A model generated the notes under the pieces. The model was not told where the DNA came from and ran no database searches. It saw only the letters and a program-made list of their open reading frames with translations. The translations under genes and the position numbers were made by a program. Positions 1 through 5,027 of a stretch of DNA of 5,719 nt are shown one piece after another; the stretch's first letter is position 1; each line of letters begins with the position of its first letter. Source of the stretch: Gallionellaceae bacterium. Its GTDB lineage: Bacteria > Pseudomonadota > Gammaproteobacteria > Burkholderiales > Gallionellaceae. The stretch lies in contig JAITMU010000138.1 in assembly GCA_031277195.1 (NCBI GenBank), positions 1 to 5,719 of the forward strand, read 5' to 3'.

Positions 1-564
1 GGGTTTTACTCTGACGTGGTGGTGCAGGGCGAATGGTACGGCGGCGACGGCGTTTCGGTGGCCAACAACCGCGTCAACATCGACGGCGTGGGCGTGTCGA
101 TGTCGCTGGAAGGCGGTTATACCTATCGCCTGAACGACAACTGGACACTGGAACCGCAAGTGCAGTTGATCGGCCAGGGCGGCCACTTCGAGGACATGCC
201 TCTGCCTGTCGAAACCACGGTGCGCTTCAGCGACACCTGGCAATGGACAGGACGTTTGGGCGTGCGTCTGGTGGACACGATTCGTTTCGACAACGGCGGC
301 ATGTTGAAACCCTACGTCCGCGCGAACGTCTGGCACGGCTTCGACGCCACGCAAACCTTGACCTACATCGCGCCAGCGGTGAGCACCGAGAGCAAGGTCG
401 GCCTGGGCTACACCTCCGGCGAACTGGCCGGCGGCCTGACCTGGGCAGTGACGGACAAGATGCGCGTATACGGCGAAGTGGGACGCTTGTTCTCGCTGGA
501 CAACAACGCGCAGTCGGTGCGTAAAGGCACGACCGCGACGGTGGGGGTGAAGTGGGATTGGTAA
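1..564 (+). CDS. Autotransporter outer-membrane beta-barrel domain, C-terminal part (5' end outside window)
   Basis: The reading frame is open from base 1 (GFYSDVVVQGEW...) to TAA at 562-564, so 187 residues of a longer protein are visible. Alternating amphipathic strands, a 'LEGGYTYRLNDNWTLEPQVQL' type segment (residues about 36-56) and a C-terminal strand ending in aromatic Trp (VGVKWDW) match the AIDA/pertactin-like autotransporter barrel; the terminal aromatic residue is the usual signal for BAM-dependent insertion. The barrel anchors the protein in the outer membrane and presents an N-terminal passenger outside the cell. The passenger and the first strands are upstream of the window, so its activity (adhesin, protease or other) cannot be told. 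An in-frame GTG at 16 is internal and not a credible start. A large inverted repeat begins 11 nt after the stop. The family call is strong; the specific role is unknown. Confidence 0.9.
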   Translation, partial: GFYSDVVVQGEWYGGDGVSVANNRVNIDGVGVSMSLEGGYTYRLNDNWTLEPQVQLIGQGGHFEDMPLPVETTVRFSDTWQWTGRLGVRLVDTIRFDNGGMLKPYVRANVWHGFDATQTLTYIAPAVSTESKVGLGYTSGELAGGLTWAVTDKMRVYGEVGRLFSLDNNAQSVRKGTTATVGVKWDW

Positions 565-574
565 CAGGCGGCAT

Positions 575-657
575 GTAGGCTGGGTTGAGCGTAAGCGAAA
601 CCCAGCAGAGCCGCATTGTTCGTAATGCTGGGTTTCGCTACGCTCAACCCAGCCTAC
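575..657. repeat. 83-bp inverted repeat with 32/33-nt arms
   Basis: The left arm 575-607 (starts GTAGGCTGGGTTGAGCG) is the reverse complement of the right arm 626-657 except for one extra A in the left arm; the loop is 18 nt (608-625). Each arm can also fold on itself through GCTGGGTT and AACCCAGC. Similar TAGGCTGGGTTGAGCG-type palindromes are dispersed in many proteobacterial genomes (recalled, not searched). It lies just after the autotransporter stop and would form a strong RNA hairpin, but no T-run follows, so a classic intrinsic terminator is not supported. Confidence 0.85.
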
Positions 658-669
658 TAAACTTTGATT

Positions 670-800
670 ACCGTCATTCCAGCGAAAGCTGGAATCCAGC
701 GGGTTTATCAAAACACTCCGGCGCAGCCGGACAACTGGGTTTTGTCCGATACGCGGGTTTTTTATTTTCACTGGATTCCAGCTTTCGCTGGAATGACGGT
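670..800 (-). repeat. Composite dRS3/NIME-like repeat element, copy 1 (core inverted relative to copies 2 and 3)
   Basis: The outer inverted repeat pairs 670-699 with 771-800 without mismatch. Inside each arm is a 20-nt hairpin unit, ATTCCAGCGAAAGCTGGAAT at 676-695 and its complement at 775-794: 8-bp stem, GAAA (or TTTC) loop. The core 700-770 carries GTTTATCAAAACACTCCGG, a CCGG-CGCAG-CCGG type hairpin and GGACAA/TTGTCC arms. Its reverse complement closely matches the cores of the elements at 1829-1955 and 4895-5027. The layout resembles neisserial intergenic mosaic elements, which are short repeats bounded by 20-bp dRS3 units of form ATTCCC(N8)GGGAAT. No target duplication is visible at the ends. 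Confidence 0.88.
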
Positions 801-806
801 GGGGTG

Positions 807-842
807 AGACGAGCCGGAGGCATTCCCTTCCGGCTCGTTTTC
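807..842 (+). terminator. Terminator-like hairpin just upstream of the RpfE-type gene
   Basis: A perfect 10-bp GC-rich stem (ACGAGCCGGA at 809-818 with TCCGGCTCGT at 829-838) has a 10-nt loop and is followed by TTTT ending at 841. This is the shape of a Rho-independent terminator reading on the plus strand, which would end transcripts from the autotransporter side. The T-run is short. The next start codon is only 17 nt beyond it, so an attenuator or leader hairpin of the downstream gene is an alternative. Confidence 0.6.
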
Positions 843-858
843 ATCTAGCCTCTCCCCC

Positions 859-1827
859 ATGAACAAAATCCAGTTACTCATCCCCGATCTGCTCTCGTTA
901 CCGGAACTGCTCTCGCCGCGCGCGGGGTTGCAACTGCCTGCTTTGCGCATGTGGCTGGCGCGTGCGCGGGTTGAGCCGTTGGCGGAAACCACGCTGGAAG
1001 GCTGGCTGTGCGATGCCTTTGGCGTGAGCGCCATTGCGGCGACCACCTTGCAGGCGGAGGGGCTTGCGCCGGATGCGTCGCACTGGATGCGCGCTGATCC
1101 GGTGCATCTTCGCATCGTGCATGACAAACTCATTCTGGAACCGGTGTCGCTTTCCGCAGACGAGGCGCAGCAATTTGTCGCCAGTCTGAACGCGCATTTT
1201 GCGGCGGACGGCCTGATTTTTTCCGCGCCTCATCCGCGCCGCTGGTATCTGGCGACGCCTGATGCGCCGCGCATTGCCACGCGCCATTTTTCCTCGGTGG
1301 AAAATGCGGATGTCCGCAATCGTTTGCCTGACGGCGAGGACGCGGGGCATTGGCATCGGATGCTGAACGAAATGCAGATGTTGCTGCACACGCATCCGCT
1401 GAATGAGGCGCGTGAAGCGCGCGGCGAGTTGCCGGTCAACAGCGTGTGGCTGTGGGGCGAAGGTTCGGCAAGCGGCGCGTTGCGGCGGCCTTGTGCGGGA
1501 GCGAGCGGCGACAGCGAATTGGCGCGGATGTTCGCGCAGCTTGCGGGCGTGCCCTGGCTGACGCGGGATGAGGCGTTGGCTGCGACGGGGGATGTGTTGT
1601 TTGTGTGGGAAGGATTGGGTCGCGCGGCGCGGCGCGGCGATTTGAATGCCTGGCGCGCGGAAGTTGAAGCGCTGGAACAGGATTGCATTGCGCCGCTGCT
1701 GGCGTCGTTGCGGGCGGGCAAGGTTGGGCAAGTTGTGCTGGATGTGCCGCAAGCGGAAGGGGCGCGGCGGTTTGGGTTGAGCAGGGGGGATTTGTGGAAG
1801 TTTTGGAGGAGGTTCCCCTCACCCTAA
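859..1827 (+). CDS. RpfE-type (COG4255-like) conserved protein, distantly phosphoglycerate-mutase-like
   Basis: This is a 322-residue soluble protein with no signal peptide or membrane segment. The N-terminus MNKIQLLIPDLL, the motif WMRADPVHLR (76-85), the segment EMQMLLHTHPLNEAREARGE (171-190) and LPVNSVWLWGEG (191-202) are what I recall of proteins annotated 'regulatory protein, RpfE type'. The middle segment (N-x-x-R... NSVWLWG.G) also resembles part of the cofactor-independent phosphoglycerate mutase/alkaline phosphatase superfamily. I do not see that superfamily's metal-binding motifs in order, so enzymatic activity is unproven. In Xanthomonas, rpfE lies in the rpf virulence-regulation locus, but its function is poorly known. 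The ATG start fits the family N-terminus, yet the bases before it (CTCTCCCCC) contain no Shine-Dalgarno. The C-terminus ends RRFPSP, encoded by CCCCTCACCCTAA, a common dispersed repeat motif, so the last residues and the stop may be acquired. The gene converges on amiC. Confidence 0.7.
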   Translation: MNKIQLLIPDLLSLPELLSPRAGLQLPALRMWLARARVEPLAETTLEGWLCDAFGVSAIAATTLQAEGLAPDASHWMRADPVHLRIVHDKLILEPVSLSADEAQQFVASLNAHFAADGLIFSAPHPRRWYLATPDAPRIATRHFSSVENADVRNRLPDGEDAGHWHRMLNEMQMLLHTHPLNEAREARGELPVNSVWLWGEGSASGALRRPCAGASGDSELARMFAQLAGVPWLTRDEALAATGDVLFVWEGLGRAARRGDLNAWRAEVEALEQDCIAPLLASLRAGKVGQVVLDVPQAEGARRFGLSRGDLWKFWRRFPSP

Positions 1828-1828
1828 T

Positions 1829-1955
1829 CCGTCATTCCAGCGAAAGCTGGAATCCAGCGGAAATAACAACCCGCGCAGCGGACAAAACCTTGTTGTCCGG
1901 CTACGCCGGAGTTTTTGATAACTGCGCTGGATTCCAGCTTTCGCTGGAATGACGA
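1829..1955 (+). repeat. Composite dRS3/NIME-like repeat element, copy 2
   Basis: Thirty bases at 1830-1859 are the exact reverse complement of 1925-1954. The 20-nt GAAA-loop units are at 1834-1853 and 1931-1950. The core contains CCGC-GCA-GCGG, GGACAA...TTGTCC and CCGGC-TAC-GCCGG hairpins in the same orientation as the copy at 4895-5027. It begins one base after the TAA of the RpfE-type gene and ends 18 bases before the amiC stop, so it makes up nearly all of a convergent intergenic gap. It could fold on transcripts from either side, protecting 3' ends or acting as a bidirectional terminator (inferred). Confidence 0.9.
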
Positions 1956-1972
1956 GGGAGGAGTGAGCGGGC

Positions 1973-3343
1973 TTACTGCCCCGCCACCCGCTGCCGCATC
2001 ACCGGCGGATTCTGTTCCAGATACCGTTGCACGCCATTGAGAATGGCGTCGGCGAGTTTCGTTTGATAGGCGTCGTCGCGCAGGCGGCGTTCTTCTGTGG
2101 GATTGCTGATGAAAGCGGTCTCGACCAATATCGAGGGGATGTCCGGGGATTTCAGCACGGCGAAACCGGCTTGTTCGACGATGCCGCGGTGCAGGGCGCT
2201 GATGCTGCCGAGTTCGGTCAGGACGTGTTTGCCGAGTTTCAGGCTGTCGCTGATGGTGACGGTTTGCGAGAGGTCGAGCAGGGTGCGGGCGAGGTTGGGA
2301 TCCTTGACGGCGATGTTGACGCCGCCGATCAGGTCAGCCTCGTTTTCGTTTTTCGCCAGCCAGCGGGCGGCGGCGCTGGTCGCGCCGTGTTCGGACAGGG
2401 CGAATACGGATGCGCCGCTGGCGTCGGGTTTGACGAAGGCGTCGGCGTGGATGGAGATGAACAGATTGGCGCGCATCCGGCGCGCTTTTTCCGTGCGTCC
2501 GCCCAGCGGGATGAAGTAGTCGCCGTCGCGGATCAGCACGCCGCGCAAACCCGGAACGGCGTCAATGCGTTCCTTCAATTTGCGCGCGATGGCGAGCGTG
2601 ACGGTTTTTTCGTGCGTGCCATTGCGCCCAAGCGCGCCGGGGTCTTCGCCGCCGTGGCCTGCGTCGATGGCGATGATTAGCGGGGTTGCGCCGGACTCCC
2701 CCCCTTTCAAGAGCCTGCCCCCGAAACGGGGTTGATCGGGGGGGAGGGTTGGGGTGGGGATGGGTGTCTGTTCAATACCCGCTTGCTGACTTTTGATGTT
2801 TCCCCCATCCCCACCCTCACCCTCCCCTTGAAGGGGAGGGAATGGAGGGGATGGAGGGGATTGAGGGGATTGAGGGGATGGAGGTGCGTTCTCCGGCGCT
2901 TCCAACTGGATCAACGCCATCATCGGATCGGCTGGCGTTGCCGGATACACGTCCAGCACCAGACGATGACCGTAATTCGCAACCGGCGCGAGGCTGAACA
3001 ACTGCGGTTTGGCTTCGTCGCGCAGGTCGAGCACCATGCGCACCACGCCCGGTTTGAACTGGCCGACGCGCACGCTCTTGATCTGCGGATTGTCGTCGCC
3101 GATTTTGGCGACCAGCTCGTCGAGCGCGCCGTGCAGTTCGACATCTTCCAGATCAATCACCAATCGTTCGGGATTTTGCAGCGCGAACAGCTTGTGGCGA
3201 ATCGGTTGTTTCGATTCCAGCGTCAGACGGGTGTAGTCCTGGGACGGCCAGATGCGCACGGCGTTGACGGTGACGGCGGCGAAGGCAGTCGGCAGCCACA
3301 GCAGCAGCAACAGTCCGATCAGTTTGGCAGCGAATCCAGGCAT
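1973..3343 (-). CDS. amiC: N-acetylmuramoyl-L-alanine amidase AmiC (AMIN + Amidase_3)
   Basis: This is a 456-residue periplasmic zinc amidase that cleaves the amide between N-acetylmuramic acid and L-alanine to split septal peptidoglycan in dividing cells. A Sec-type signal peptide covers residues 1-22 (MPGFAAKLIGLLLLLW...AFA), with no twin-arginine motif. An AMIN domain follows (about 25-135), then a proline- and glycine-rich linker (150-220), then Amidase_3 (221-445). The zinc ligands are H230 (DAGHGG), E245 (HEKT) and H299 (SIHADAF); the catalytic Glu is E408 (LVETAFISNP). The stretch 315-375 matches the insertion in AmiB/AmiC that holds the regulatory helix released by EnvC or NlpD. ATG at 3343 is chosen because it opens the signal peptide and follows GGAGGGA; the frame is open further upstream, but that encodes charged sequence inside tsaE. 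It overlaps tsaE by 25 nt, suggesting translational coupling. The linker DNA is built of repeats. Confidence 0.95.
   Translation of the reverse strand: MPGFAAKLIGLLLLLWLPTAFAAVTVNAVRIWPSQDYTRLTLESKQPIRHKLFALQNPERLVIDLEDVELHGALDELVAKIGDDNPQIKSVRVGQFKPGVVRMVLDLRDEAKPQLFSLAPVANYGHRLVLDVYPATPADPMMALIQLEAPENAPPSPQSPQSPPSPPFPPLQGEGEGGDGGNIKSQQAGIEQTPIPTPTLPPDQPRFGGRLLKGGESGATPLIIAIDAGHGGEDPGALGRNGTHEKTVTLAIARKLKERIDAVPGLRGVLIRDGDYFIPLGGRTEKARRMRANLFISIHADAFVKPDASGASVFALSEHGATSAAARWLAKNENEADLIGGVNIAVKDPNLARTLLDLSQTVTISDSLKLGKHVLTELGSISALHRGIVEQAGFAVLKSPDIPSILVETAFISNPTEERRLRDDAYQTKLADAILNGVQRYLEQNPPVMRQRVAGQ
2741..2827. repeat. G/C-skewed inverted repeat inside the amiC linker
   Basis: The bases 2741-2764 (GGGGAGGGTTGGGGTGGGGA...) pair with 2804-2827 in inverted orientation with 2 mismatches in 24. 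The arms encode glycine/glutamate-rich (GEGEGGDGG) and proline/threonine-rich (PIPTPTLPPD) peptides on the minus strand. The strand-skewed GGGGAGGG/CCCTCCCC composition differs from the flanking domain codons and is typical of dispersed intergenic repeats. Confidence 0.8.
2820..2840. repeat. 21-nt perfect palindrome, one-base centre
   Basis: CCCTCCCCTT (2820-2829) and AAGGGGAGGG (2831-2840) are exact reverse complements around G2830. It forms one end of the repeat block inside amiC and encodes amiC residues of about 168-175 (PPLQGEGE). Palindromes of this CCTCCCCTT type are common dispersed repeats in proteobacteria. Confidence 0.8.
2842..2886. repeat. 9-bp tandem repeat, five units, coding Pro-rich tripeptides in amiC
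   Basis: There are five consecutive units: ATGGAGGGG, ATGGAGGGG, ATTGAGGGG, ATTGAGGGG, ATGGAGGTG. Read on the minus strand they encode proline/serine/glutamine triplets (PPSPQSPQSPPSPP) at amiC residues 153-167. The unit is three codons long, so copy-number change would lengthen or shorten the linker without breaking the frame. Confidence 0.9.
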
Positions 3344-3786
3344 TCCCTCCCCATCCTCGTGTTGGCGCGGCACGCGAGATGGCGTCCCTGCGGCGCTTCG
3401 GTTAAAAACAATTCGACATCGGCTTGCGGCACATGTTCCGCCGCCTTCTCCGGCCATTCTATCAGGCAGATATTGCGCTCGTTGAATTCGTCGCGGAATC
3501 CGGCGGCTTCCCATTCTTCCTCATCCTGAAAACGATACAGATCGAAATGGCGCAACTGCAATTCGCCGATTTCGTAAGGCTCCATCAAAGTGTAAGTCGG
3601 GCTTTTGACTTTGCCCGCGTAGCCGAGCGCGCGCAGCAACGCGCGCGCCAGCGTGGTTTTGCCCGCGCCCAGATCGCCGCGCAGCCAGATCACCATGCCG
3701 GGTTTCAACGCGCGCGCAAGTCGCGCGGCAAAAGCGGCGGTGGCGGCCTCATCGGGCAGGGATATTCGGCTATGATGGTCGGACAT
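3319..3786 (-). CDS. tsaE: tRNA threonylcarbamoyladenosine biosynthesis ATPase TsaE
   Basis: This 155-residue P-loop ATPase works with TsaB and TsaD in transferring threonylcarbamoyl to A37 of ANN-decoding tRNAs (t6A) in the cytoplasm. The Walker A motif is GDLGAGKT at 37-44, the switch-like SPTYTL at 62-67, then HFDLYR (80-85) and the Walker-B-like ICLIEWPE (106-113). All are hallmarks of the family, and the length is normal (E. coli about 153). ATG at 3786 gives the expected N-terminus (MSDHHSRISLPDE). A TTG at 3834 would extend it by 16 atypical residues into queG and is rejected. No clear Shine-Dalgarno is seen before it. It is the first gene of a tsaE-amiC pair whose coding regions overlap by 25 nt, and it diverges from queG with 11 bp between start codons. 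Confidence 0.95.
   Translation of the reverse strand: MSDHHSRISLPDEAATAAFAARLARALKPGMVIWLRGDLGAGKTTLARALLRALGYAGKVKSPTYTLMEPYEIGELQLRHFDLYRFQDEEEWEAAGFRDEFNERNICLIEWPEKAAEHVPQADVELFLTEAPQGRHLACRANTRMGRECLDSLPN
3771..3776 (+). promoter_or_regulatory. Possible -10 element for queG inside the tsaE coding start
   Basis: TATGAT (one mismatch to TATAAT) lies 21 nt before the queG ATG, which would give a leader of about 15 nt containing GGGACAAG as a weak ribosome site. No convincing -35 hexamer is present at the usual distance. The suggestion rests mainly on there being no intergenic room for a promoter elsewhere. Confidence 0.3.
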
Positions 3787-3797
3787 CGGGACAAGAC

Positions 3798-4865
3798 ATG
3801 AAAAACGGGCACCTCTCCAAAACAGATCACGCAACGCTCGCGGCGCGCATCAAGGAATGGGGCAATCTGCTCGGCTTCCAGGCGGTCGGCATCAGCAATA
3901 TCGACCTGGAATCCGCCGAAGCGCGGCTGCTGGAATGGCTGGCGCGCGGGTATCACGGCGAGATGGATTATATGGCAAAACACGGCGTGAAACGCAGCAG
4001 GCCGGATGCGTTGCTGCCCGGCACGGTGCGCGTGATTTCGTTGCGCATGGATTACCGTCCGCCGAATGCGAAGGACGGTTGGGACGTGCTGAAAGACGGC
4101 AGCCGCGCGTTCATTTCGCGTTATGCGCTGGGGCGCGATTATCACAAAGTGGTGCGCAATCGTCTGGAAAAACTGGCGGAAAAAATCCGCGCGGAAACCG
4201 GCGGCGTTTGTCGTGTGTTCTCCGACAGTGCGCCGGTGATGGAAGTGGAGCTGGCGCGCAAAGCGCATCTGGGTTGGCGCGGCAAGCACACGCTGCTGCT
4301 CTCGCAAGAACGCGGCTCGTGGTTTTTTCTTGGCGAGATTTACACCGATCTGCCGCTGCCCGCGGATGACGCGGCGGCGGATCACTGCGGGACGTGTTCG
4401 AGTTGCATGGACGTGTGTCCCACGCAGGCCATCGTCGCACCGTATCAGGTCGATGCGCGACGCTGCATTTCGTATCTCACGATTGAATTGAAAGGCAGCA
4501 TCCCGATTGAATTGCGTCCGCTGATCGGCAATCGCATTTATGGTTGCGATGATTGCCAGATGGCGTGCCCGTGGAATCGTTTTGCGCAAGACAGCACGGA
4601 ACTGGATTTCGCCGTGCGGCATGGACTGGATGATGTCGCGCTGGTCGATTTGTTTGCGTGGGATGAGGCGACGTTCGCGCAGAAATTTTCCGGCAGTGCG
4701 ATTTATCGTATTGGCTATGAGCAATGGCTGCGAAATATCGCCGTCGCGCTGGGCAACGCGCCGCTGGATGCAGCGATACTGGCGGCGTTGAAGTCACGCG
4801 CGGAGGATGCGTCCCCGCTGGTGCGTGAGCATGTGGCCTGGGCGTTGGGGCGAGTAAATAGCTGA
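3798..4865 (+). CDS. queG: Epoxyqueuosine reductase QueG
   Basis: This 355-residue cytoplasmic enzyme reduces epoxyqueuosine to queuosine in the wobble position of GUN tRNAs, using cobalamin and two [4Fe-4S] clusters. The N-terminal cobalamin-binding domain holds YHGEMDYMAKHG (52-63), LLPGTVRVISLRMDY (72-86) and ISRYALGRDYHK (106-117), all close to E. coli QueG. SDSAP (142-146) contains the Asp (D143) in the place expected for the proposed proton donor. The eight cluster cysteines are all present: C197, C200, C203, C207 (CGTCSSCMDVCP), C223 (RRCISY), and C250, C253, C257 (CDDCQMACPW). The C-terminal 60 residues look like the HEAT-like repeats of the family (PLVREHVAWALGRV). The ATG at 3798 aligns with the E. 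coli start region. It diverges from tsaE-amiC, a conserved proteobacterial neighbourhood (E. coli has nnr between them), and converges on an aldo/keto reductase. Confidence 0.96.
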   Translation: MKNGHLSKTDHATLAARIKEWGNLLGFQAVGISNIDLESAEARLLEWLARGYHGEMDYMAKHGVKRSRPDALLPGTVRVISLRMDYRPPNAKDGWDVLKDGSRAFISRYALGRDYHKVVRNRLEKLAEKIRAETGGVCRVFSDSAPVMEVELARKAHLGWRGKHTLLLSQERGSWFFLGEIYTDLPLPADDAAADHCGTCSSCMDVCPTQAIVAPYQVDARRCISYLTIELKGSIPIELRPLIGNRIYGCDDCQMACPWNRFAQDSTELDFAVRHGLDDVALVDLFAWDEATFAQKFSGSAIYRIGYEQWLRNIAVALGNAPLDAAILAALKSRAEDASPLVREHVAWALGRVNS

Positions 4866-4894
4866 CTTGAATTTTCCTCGTTGTCCCCGTGTTC

Positions 4895-5027
4895 CCCCGT
4901 CATTCCCGCGAAAGCTGGAATCCAGCAAAAACATACATCCCGCGTAGCGGACAAAACCGTGTTGTCCGGCTACGCCGGAGTATTTTGATAACTGCACTGG
5001 ATTCCAGCTTTCGCTGGAATGACGGGG
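4895..5027 (+). repeat. Composite dRS3/NIME-like repeat element, copy 3
   Basis: The outer inverted repeat pairs CCCCGTCATTCC at 4895-4906 with 5016-5027 and continues inward to about 4926/4996, with a mismatch in the left hairpin. The 20-nt units are at 4902-4921 (ATTCCCGCGAAAGCTGGAAT, stem imperfect) and 5001-5020 (perfect). The core has CCGC-GTA-GCGG, CGGACAA...TTGTCCG (7-bp stem) and CCGGC-TAC-GCCGG, in the same orientation as the copy at 1829-1955. The right end touches the TAA of the aldo/keto reductase at 5028-5030. Only 29 bp of other sequence (4866-4894) separate it from the queG stop. Confidence 0.9.

Noticed and set aside
742..768. Possible promoter TTGTCC-N15-TATTTT in the core of repeat copy 1, reading toward the RpfE-type gene
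   Set aside because: The spacing is short, the match is weak, and a terminator-like hairpin lies between it and the gene.
585..848. Small plus-strand ORF of 87 codons across the intergenic region
   Set aside because: It is composed entirely of the inverted repeats and terminator-like hairpin; the encoded peptide (AQPSLLNFDYRHSSESWNPA type) is the usual translation of such repeats.
898..1752. Long minus-strand ORF of 284 codons opposite the RpfE-type gene
   Set aside because: It is rich in Arg, Gln, His and Pro with no recognisable domain, whereas the plus-strand frame has clear family motifs. It is an antisense shadow in GC-rich DNA.
3344..3514. 57-residue N-terminal extension of AmiC from the upstream in-frame start at 3514
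   Set aside because: It would place arginine-rich residues before an intact signal peptide and overlap tsaE by about 200 nt; the ATG at 3343 directly opens the signal peptide.
2732..3529. Plus-strand ORF of 265 codons opposite amiC/tsaE
   Set aside because: It begins inside the repeat block and runs antisense to the conserved AMIN domain; low-complexity composition and no family resemblance.
3705..4724. Minus-strand ORF of 339 codons opposite queG
   Set aside because: It lies antisense to a complete, motif-rich queG and has no recognisable domain of its own.
4866..4894. Terminator directly after queG
   Set aside because: The 29 bp before the composite repeat contain no hairpin followed by a T-run.
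671..5024. CRISPR array from recurring ATTCCAGCGAAAGCTGGAAT units
   Set aside because: The units occur as inverted pairs about 98 bp apart at three distant places, not as regularly spaced direct repeats with unique spacers, and there are no cas genes.
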